The translations under genes and the position numbers were made by a program. From assembly GCA_013043945.1 (NCBI GenBank), contig JABEUW010000183.1:1-5290 (forward strand): a stretch of 5,290 bases of DNA, read 5' to 3'. The notes beneath the pieces are model-generated. The model searched no databases and had not been told where the DNA came from. It worked only from the letters and a program-made list of their open reading frames with translations. Below are positions 1-5,213 of this stretch, in pieces. How positions within the stretch are numbered: position 1 is the stretch's first letter; each line of letters opens with the position of its first letter. Source of the DNA: Vulcanimicrobiota bacterium (lineage in GTDB: Bacteria > Vulcanimicrobiota > Vulcanimicrobiia > Vulcanimicrobiales > Vulcanimicrobiaceae).

Positions 1-255
1 ACCGCCACCTACGTGCGCATGCCCTTCGTCTGCGAAGGCGTGCTGCACGGCTTGGTGGGCTCGCTCGTCGCACTGCTAATTCTCGGCATCGGGAAGGCCG
101 CGCTGTGGTCGAAACTCGCGCTCGCGCTACCCTGGCTCGAACTCAATAGCGCACACGTCGCCGTGTTGCCGATCGCGCTCCAACTGCTCGCCGTCGGCGT
201 GGCGATCGGCGCGCTCTCCTCGTGGTTCTCGATCGGCCGCTACCTGCGCACATGA
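1..255 (+). CDS. ftsX: FtsX, cell-division ABC transporter permease (3' part only)
   Basis: The open frame enters from the left edge with no start in the window, so only the last 84 residues are present. FtsX is the membrane partner of the ATPase FtsE. The pair does not transport a solute but drives extracytoplasmic wall-hydrolase regulators at the septum. The visible part begins with the cytoplasmic-loop pattern RMPFVCEG (residues 6-13 of the fragment), typical of FtsX just before its third membrane helix. It continues with a hydrophobic helix at about 14-34, a short outer loop, a last helix at about 54-76, and a basic cytoplasmic end (SSWFSIGRYLRT). This matches the two-helix C-terminal half of FtsX. 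The stop TGA overlaps the next gene's ATG (ATGA, 252-255), and an EnvC-type gene one position downstream supports the call. Other FtsX-like (MacB/LolC-type) permeases are possible but fit the context less well. Confidence 0.88.
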   Translation, partial: TATYVRMPFVCEGVLHGLVGSLVALLILGIGKAALWSKLALALPWLELNSAHVAVLPIALQLLAVGVAIGALSSWFSIGRYLRT

Positions 256-1208
256 GTCCGACGACGGGCGCACCCAGGCATACGATTCTGGTCGTCGACG
301 ACGACGAGCAACTCCGTCGCGTCATCTCCACCAATCTCGAGCTTGCCGGGTACAACGTCGAAATTTCCACCGACGGCGAAGACGCGCTTTCGCGCGTGGA
401 AGATGCATTGCCCGATCTCATCCTGCTCGACGTGCGCATGCCCGTCCTCGATGGCTTTGCCACCGCACGCCGCTTGCGCGCCCATCCCAACCCGACGGTT
501 GCCTCGGTGCCGATCGTCATGCTCACCGCGCGGGGCGAGCCCGAGGATAAAATACTCGGCTTCGAAGCGGGAGCCGACGATTACATCACCAAGCCGTTCG
601 GTCCGGCGGAGTTGCTCGCGCGCGTCCGCGCGCGCATCGTGCGCCACGAAGCGGACTCCTCGCTATCGCCGCTCACGCGCTTGCCGGGCAACATCTCGAT
701 CGAGGCGGAATTGCGGCGGCGCATCGCCGGCGAGCGCCCCTTTGCGGTGCTCTATCTCGATCTCGATAACTTCAAGGCGTTTAACGACGTCTATGGCTTC
801 GGGCGCGGCGACGACGCAATCGTGATGCTCGCATCGATCGCGCTCGACGCCGTACGCCGGCGCGGCAACCCGGGCGACCTCCTCGGACATATCGGCGGCG
901 ACGATTTCGTTATTCTTACCTCCAACGAGCGCTGCGACGAGATCGCGCAGGTCATTTTGGGAGAGTTCGACGAGCGCGTCGGCGCGCTCTATTCCGAAAA
1001 AGATCGGCGTTCCGGTTTCGTCGAAACGCACGATCGACGCGGCTCGCCGATGCGCGTTCCCTTAATGTCGATCTCGATCGCCGCACTCTCCAACGAGCGC
1101 CGCAAACTTACCGATTACGGACAGATCGGCCTTATCGCCGCGGAATTAAAATCGTACGCAAAATCGATCGACGGCTCCGCCTACGTAAAGGACAAGCGAC
1201 ACACGTGA
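252..1208 (+). CDS. Response regulator with receiver and divergent GGDEF (GGDDF) domain
   Basis: This 318-residue cytoplasmic protein has an N-terminal receiver domain (about 11-130) and a GGDEF-type domain (about 138-315). The receiver has all expected residues: acidic pocket D16-D18, phospho-acceptor D60 in LLDVRMP, T92 and K114 in TKPF. The output domain starts with SPLTRLPGN in place of DPLTGLPNR. It keeps the metal-binding region YLDLDNFK (D170) and probable guanine contacts N178 and D187, but the signature at 215-219 is GGDDF. The inhibitory-site RxxD reads NPGD (206-209), and the usual C-terminal AKxxGRN is replaced by AKSIDGSAYV. Diguanylate cyclases make cyclic di-GMP from two GTP; whether this one does is uncertain. 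ATG 252 is preferred over GTG 222 because it gives an ATGA overlap with ftsX and starts directly before the receiver. No clear Shine-Dalgarno precedes it, so coupling to ftsX translation is likely. No partner histidine kinase is encoded in the window. Confidence 0.9.
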   Translation: MSPTTGAPRHTILVVDDDEQLRRVISTNLELAGYNVEISTDGEDALSRVEDALPDLILLDVRMPVLDGFATARRLRAHPNPTVASVPIVMLTARGEPEDKILGFEAGADDYITKPFGPAELLARVRARIVRHEADSSLSPLTRLPGNISIEAELRRRIAGERPFAVLYLDLDNFKAFNDVYGFGRGDDAIVMLASIALDAVRRRGNPGDLLGHIGGDDFVILTSNERCDEIAQVILGEFDERVGALYSEKDRRSGFVETHDRRGSPMRVPLMSISIAALSNERRKLTDYGQIGLIAAELKSYAKSIDGSAYVKDKRHT

Positions 1209-2398
1209 AGCGCTTTTACTCCTGCGCGCTCGCCGTAGCGATGCTGCTCTCATTCGTTGGAGCGAGTCGCTCGCAGATTCAAACGCGTATCCAGCAAGAA
1301 CGCAGCAAGGCGGGGGGGCTGGCAAAGAAACTCCAGGCGAAACGCGCGCACCTCAACGCCGTCGCCGCGCGCGTGCAGAGCCTCAAATCCCAGCTTGCAC
1401 GGACGAATGCAGAAATGTCGACGGTGCGTTCGCAACTCGGCGTCCTTTCGGCGCAAGAGCGCTCGCTCCAAGCGCGCATTTCCTGGAACTCCATCCAACT
1501 CGCAGCGGCGCAAAAATCACTCGCCTTCCAGGACGGCCTATTGCGCAAGCGCTTGGTTGGAATCTACGAATACGGCGAACCCGATTATTTGAGCGTCCTG
1601 CTCTCTGCGAGTTCGTTTAGCGATTTTGTCGAACGTTGGCAAGATTTGCAACTGCTCATCAAAGCGAACGAAAAGGCCGTCATCGCACGCCGAAACGCCG
1701 AGCGCAAGGTTGCTACGGCTCAACGCGATCTGCAACGCATGCAAATCTCCCTCCAGGAGCAGCAGCAGGCGCAGCAGCGAGCGCAGAACCGGCTCGCCGC
1801 CCTCGCCGCCGAGCGCGGCAATCTCGTCGCGGTTGCCGACCAGCAACGCCGTAGCGCGGCGGTCGAGGTGGCGACCTACGAAGAATTGACCGCCGCGGAG
1901 GAAGCGCGTCTCGAAGCGCTCATTCGCCGCCGACAGGCGGAGATTGCCGCCGAGGAAGCGGCGCGGCGCCGCGCCGCCGGGATCGCCGGCAACGCCGTCG
2001 CACCGCACGGCCCGATCCACTTTACGTGGCCGGTCACCGGCATCATCACCTCGCCGTTCGGATGGCGCAAAAATCCGTTTGGGAGCGCGCCGGAGTTTCA
2101 TACCGGACTCGATATCGCCGCACCGATGGGCACCACGATCACGGCCGCCGCCTCGGGGACGGTGATGATGGCGCAATGGTACGGCGGATATGGTAAATTT
2201 ATTCTCATCGACAATGGTGACGGCTACTCCACTGCATACGGCCATCTCTCGGCGTTTTACGTCGCGGCGGGGCAGCACGTGAAGCAGGGGCAAGCGATCG
2301 GTGCGGTCGGAACGACCGGCTATTCGACCGGGCCGCACCTTCATTTCGAGATCCGTATCAACGGAAAACCCGTCGATCCCGCCCCGCGCCTTCCGTAA
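1205..2398 (+). CDS. envC: Secreted coiled-coil M23/LytM peptidoglycan hydrolase or hydrolase activator, EnvC/PcsB type
   Basis: This 397-residue exported protein is the likely partner of FtsEX in septal wall cleavage. It has a signal peptide at about 1-23 (basic KR, then a hydrophobic stretch to VGAS). A long Gln/Arg/Ala-rich coiled coil follows at about 24-255, interrupted near 121-152 by YEYGEPDYLSVLLSASSFSD, a segment typical of the FtsX-interacting coiled-coil region of EnvC/PcsB-like proteins. The C-terminal LytM domain spans about 270-397. It shows zinc ligands H299 and D303 (FHTGLDIAAP) and H380, with catalytic histidines H347 (YGHLS) and H378 (PHLHFE), so the active site looks complete. 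E. coli EnvC, in contrast, has a degenerate site and only activates amidases, so direct endopeptidase activity is possible here. The GTG start at 1205 gives a GTGA overlap with the preceding stop; AAAGGA at 1187-1192 is a plausible but distant ribosome site (12-nt spacing). The symbol is at family level. Confidence 0.9.
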   Translation: MKRFYSCALAVAMLLSFVGASRSQIQTRIQQERSKAGGLAKKLQAKRAHLNAVAARVQSLKSQLARTNAEMSTVRSQLGVLSAQERSLQARISWNSIQLAAAQKSLAFQDGLLRKRLVGIYEYGEPDYLSVLLSASSFSDFVERWQDLQLLIKANEKAVIARRNAERKVATAQRDLQRMQISLQEQQQAQQRAQNRLAALAAERGNLVAVADQQRRSAAVEVATYEELTAAEEARLEALIRRRQAEIAAEEAARRRAAGIAGNAVAPHGPIHFTWPVTGIITSPFGWRKNPFGSAPEFHTGLDIAAPMGTTITAAASGTVMMAQWYGGYGKFILIDNGDGYSTAYGHLSAFYVAAGQHVKQGQAIGAVGTTGYSTGPHLHFEIRINGKPVDPAPRLP

Positions 2399-2409
2399 GG
2401 CTTTTCTTC
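2388..2409 (+). terminator. Weak intrinsic-terminator-like hairpin over the envC stop codon
   Basis: The arms GCCTT (2388-2392) and AAGGC (2397-2401) form a perfect 5-bp stem with a 4-nt loop and run straight into TTTTCTTC (2402-2409). The envC stop TAA (2396-2398) lies in the loop and right arm. The last 11 bases (GGCTTTTCTTC, 2399-2409) are identical to the end of the much stronger terminator at 5273-5283. The stem is short, so partial termination or an mRNA 3'-end stabiliser between envC and the proteases is more likely than full termination. This is inferred from sequence only. Confidence 0.45.
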
Positions 2410-2438
2410 CCTCCAACTGCAGAAACTGAGATCTCCGC

Positions 2439-3827
2439 TTGAACGACGCGACAACACCTCGCTCCAATCGCCTTCTCGTCATTCTCATCGCCGTCATCGC
2501 CATCGCCGCGGTGGCGTGGGTGGGGCTCGCCCGCTTGCGCTCCGCTCGCGAAGCACAGCGGCTCGCCGCCCTTCCCGGTGCGCAAACGCTCGCAACCGGT
2601 TTCTCCGACGTCGAGAGGAATTATTACGAGCCGATTACGGCCGCCACGCTCTTGCTCGGCGGTGAGAAGGCGGCGATCGCCTACTTGCACGCACACGGTA
2701 TCGCAAAGCCCGCACCGATCGTGGTTCTACCGACGGGCCACGCGACGCTCGACGGCGAGCATCTCGCCGACGCGCTCGATACCGCATATCGCCTCGATGC
2801 AGTGCACTTGAAGAAGGCGACGCAGCACGAATTGGTCGACGCGGCATTAGGCGGCATCCTCGCCGCACCGCACGACCCCTATACCGTGTACCTACCGCCG
2901 CGCCAGTGGAAGCAACTCGACGAAAGCCTCTCCGGCGGGGATTTCGGCGGGATCGGCGTCTATATTTTCCAACTCCGCGATGGCCGCATTTTATTGCAGC
3001 CTCTTCCGGGGCTCGCCGCATCGAAGGCGGGGCTCACCTATCCGGCAATTCTCTCCTCGGTCGACGGAAAATCGGTGGCGCACGTTGCTACCGATATCGT
3101 GCAACGTTGGATCCGCGGTCCGAAGGGCAGCACGGTGCGCCTGCAAATCGCTCCGTTTAACAAACCGACGCAGAAACGCGAACTCTCGATCGTGCGAAAT
3201 ATCGTCATCGTTCCGACGGTCTATTCGCAAACGATCGACGGTTTTGGATACATTCACCTCAGCGAATTCGGTGCGAACTCGGCACACGAAATGCGTAAGG
3301 CGTTGCTCGCTCTGAAAGCCAAGCACGTGAAGGGGTACATTCTCGACCTTCGCGATAACGGCGGCGGGCTCGTCGAGCAGGCGGTGAAAATCGTCAGTAA
3401 TTTCGTTGCGAGCGGCCCCATCGTCTCGACGATCGACCGCAACGGCACCAAGGTGGAGAGCGAGGCGACCGGCGATGCGATCGGCGGCCTCACGCCGCTC
3501 GTCGTACTCGTCAACAAGTTCACTGCGAGCGCCGCCGAGATCACCACCGGTGCCCTCCAGGATTATCACCTTGCGACCGCGATCGGAACGCGAACCTACG
3601 GTAAAGGCGTGGTCCAGCAACTCTATCTACTTCCGCAGGGAGGAGCGTTGAAAATCACCGTGGCCCGCTACGTGACCCCGTTGAATCGGGACATCAACCA
3701 CAAGGGGCTCCAGCCCGATATCGTGGTCGATCAACCGCTCGACATCCCCTTCGGGAGCCCGCAGGACAAGCAATTGGCGGTGGCGCTGGCACGTTTGAAG
3801 GCGCTGACGCGTTCTAACAAGCGATGA
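2439..3827 (+). CDS. Membrane-anchored S41 C-terminal processing protease (CtpA/Prc family), first of a tandem pair
   Basis: This 462-residue serine protease of family S41 cleaves proteins outside the cytoplasmic membrane, usually starting at C-terminal tails. Residues 12-33 form one hydrophobic N-terminal segment without a clear cleavage site, so a signal anchor is likely. An N-terminal helix (FSDVERNYYEPI, 55-66) is followed by an insert of about 60 residues. Next come HDPYTVYL (145-152), a PDZ domain at about 165-240 (GGDFGGIGV), and the catalytic core with LDLRDNGGG. The Ser/Lys dyad and assisting Gln are present: S364 (TASAAE), K389 (YGKG) and Q393. The PDZ domain lacks the usual GD after KAGL (it reads TYPAIL). 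The TTG start is the only start codon between the in-frame stop at 2427-2429 and the membrane segment. No good Shine-Dalgarno is visible. The gene lies 40 bp after envC and overlaps the next protease by ATGA. Known S41 proteases degrade wall hydrolases, which suggests but does not prove a link to EnvC turnover. Confidence 0.9.
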   Translation: MNDATTPRSNRLLVILIAVIAIAAVAWVGLARLRSAREAQRLAALPGAQTLATGFSDVERNYYEPITAATLLLGGEKAAIAYLHAHGIAKPAPIVVLPTGHATLDGEHLADALDTAYRLDAVHLKKATQHELVDAALGGILAAPHDPYTVYLPPRQWKQLDESLSGGDFGGIGVYIFQLRDGRILLQPLPGLAASKAGLTYPAILSSVDGKSVAHVATDIVQRWIRGPKGSTVRLQIAPFNKPTQKRELSIVRNIVIVPTVYSQTIDGFGYIHLSEFGANSAHEMRKALLALKAKHVKGYILDLRDNGGGLVEQAVKIVSNFVASGPIVSTIDRNGTKVESEATGDAIGGLTPLVVLVNKFTASAAEITTGALQDYHLATAIGTRTYGKGVVQQLYLLPQGGALKITVARYVTPLNRDINHKGLQPDIVVDQPLDIPFGSPQDKQLAVALARLKALTRSNKR

Positions 3828-5194
3828 AACGACGGATTCTCACCGCGGTCGCCGCCCTTACGATCGCCGCGCTTACCTCACCGCTTATCCGCATCGCGGG
3901 TGCCGCGACCGCCGGTCTCCCAGCCGGCGACCAGGCCGACCTTTCGACCGCCTACACGCGGCTAACGAAGACCTTCTACAAGAAGCTTCCGCTGCAGCGC
4001 GTGCTCAACGGCGTGCGCTACGGCCTCGTGCTCGAACTCGCGCACGAACACGTGGCGAAGCGTTCGCTGCCGCCGCTCTTGGCGACGGGCAGTACGAGCG
4101 GGAACCTCCACGCCATCGAATATGAAATCGGGCGCGCGCGCGCGCTCGGCGGAATGAATCGTCCGTTACAGCCGTACGTTTTCGCCGCGCTCTGGGGAAT
4201 GATGTACTCGGCTCACGACCGTTGGACCGTCTTTCTCGATCCTAAAGATTACAAGGCGCTCAATAACGGGCTCGACGGAACGAATTTCGGCGGTACCGGC
4301 ATCGTTATCCAGCCCGACAATAAGACGAAATTCATCTCGGTCTATCAAGTCGTTCCGGGTGGCCCCGCCGATAAGGCCGGCATCCAACAAGACGATCTCA
4401 TCACCGCCGTCAACGGAAAATCGACGTACGGTATTACCACCGTTGAAGCGAGTAAAGAGCTGCGCGGCAAGATCGGCACGCAAGTAACGCTCACCGTCGA
4501 ACGTGACGGGGCGCTGTTGCCCAAGCCGATTCTTCTCACGCGCGCGAAGATCCACCAAATTACCGTCTTCGATAAAATGCTGCCGGGAAAAATCGGCTAC
4601 GTCGCGCTGACGGTCTTCGGCGAAACGACCGGAGCCGAGCTAACGACGGCGCTCTCGCGCCTTCACAAAGAGGGAGCGCGGGCCTTCGTCCTCGACCTGC
4701 GCAATAACGGCGGCGGCTATCTTCAGGCGGCCGTCTCGGTGAGTTCGAAATTTATCGCCGAAGGGCCGATCGTCTCGATCGAAACGAGCGGCAAGCATAT
4801 CGATACGCTCGAAGCAGACGGCACCGCGATCGCACCGGTCCCGTTGGTAGTATTGGTCAACGGATACACGGCCTCGGCTTCGGAGATCACGACGGCGGCG
4901 CTCAAGGAGAGCGGCACCGCGGTGGTGATCGGAACGAAAACCTTCGGAAAGGGTGTCGTGCAAACGCTCTTCCCGTTGCGCGACGGCGGAGCGGTGAAGA
5001 TTACGACCGCGCGCTATCTGACGCCGGAGTACCACTACATCAACCACAAGGGTATCATTCCCAACATCGTGATGGCGGAGAATAAGAACGCCCAATTCGG
5101 GCGCCCGGCGCACGACGCACAGTTACGGCGCGCAATAGAAGTTTTGGACGGTGAAATCACCGCCCAAAACTCCGGGGTAACGACGAAACTCTAG
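3824..5194 (+). CDS. Exported S41 C-terminal processing protease (CtpA/Prc family), second of a tandem pair
   Basis: This 456-residue protease is a paralogue of its upstream neighbour. It has a signal peptide at about 1-28 (MKRR, hydrophobic stretch, then AGAATAG), so it is likely released outside the cytoplasmic membrane, although uncleaved anchoring cannot be excluded. The N-terminal helix (YTRLTKTFYKKL, 44-55) is followed by an insert of about 60 residues with recognisable similarity to that of the neighbour. Then come HDRWTVFLDP (131-140) and a PDZ domain at about 150-228 (NFGGTGIVI, PADKAGIQQDDLITAVNGK), more regular than in the neighbour. The S41 core contains LDLRNNGGG (290-298), nucleophile S351 (TASASE), general base K376 (FGKG) and Q380, so it should be active. 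The shared C-terminal motif INHKG is followed by I-P-N-I-V. ATG 3824 overlaps the previous stop (ATGA) with no evident Shine-Dalgarno, so the two proteases are probably made in coupled amounts. The stop TAG is the left end of a palindrome. Confidence 0.92.
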   Translation: MKRRILTAVAALTIAALTSPLIRIAGAATAGLPAGDQADLSTAYTRLTKTFYKKLPLQRVLNGVRYGLVLELAHEHVAKRSLPPLLATGSTSGNLHAIEYEIGRARALGGMNRPLQPYVFAALWGMMYSAHDRWTVFLDPKDYKALNNGLDGTNFGGTGIVIQPDNKTKFISVYQVVPGGPADKAGIQQDDLITAVNGKSTYGITTVEASKELRGKIGTQVTLTVERDGALLPKPILLTRAKIHQITVFDKMLPGKIGYVALTVFGETTGAELTTALSRLHKEGARAFVLDLRNNGGGYLQAAVSVSSKFIAEGPIVSIETSGKHIDTLEADGTAIAPVPLVVLVNGYTASASEITTAALKESGTAVVIGTKTFGKGVVQTLFPLRDGGAVKITTARYLTPEYHYINHKGIIPNIVMAENKNAQFGRPAHDAQLRRAIEVLDGEITAQNSGVTTKL

Positions 5195-5213
5195 CGTTCC
5201 CGCGGGAACGCTA
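5192..5213. terminator. Perfect 22-bp palindrome spanning both convergent stop codons
   Basis: The half-site TAGCGTTCCCG is followed by its exact reverse complement with no mismatch. As RNA it can fold as a 9-bp stem with a CGCG loop on either strand. Its first three bases are the TAG stop of protease 2, and its last three (CTA) are the TAG stop of the - strand gene. A good T-run is absent on both sides, so it is not a classical intrinsic terminator. It may act as a bidirectional 3'-end block, or assist the U-tract terminator that follows on the + strand. Confidence 0.55.

Noticed and set aside
222..251. Alternative GTG start for the response regulator, adding ten residues
   Set aside because: It would give a 34-nt overlap with ftsX and an extension with no receiver-domain content. 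ATG 252 gives the ATGA overlap that matches the style of the other junctions.
2399..2438. Promoter for the protease pair in the 40-bp gap
   Set aside because: I see no convincing -35/-10 pair; the gap is pyrimidine-rich after the hairpin. A promoter inside the end of envC cannot be excluded.
1538..2503. Long open reading frame on the - strand opposite envC (321 codons), and a similar one at 2991-3620
   Set aside because: The translations are Arg-rich and low in recognisable motifs, as expected for antisense shadows of GC-rich genes. The + strand frames here have clear M23 and S41 motifs and catalytic residues.
2673..2680. GCGATCGC octamers (also at 4826-4833), like the HIP1 motif of cyanobacteria
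   Set aside because: Only two copies were noticed, in a sequence rich in CGATCG from Ile/Ala/Asp codon use. This is not enough to indicate a cyanobacterium or a functional repeat.
4132..4145. (GC)7 alternating tract in protease 2, a possible Z-DNA or slippage site
   Set aside because: It encodes ordinary Arg/Ala codons in a GC-rich gene, and short GC alternations recur elsewhere (for example near 618-634). No functional signal is attached to it.
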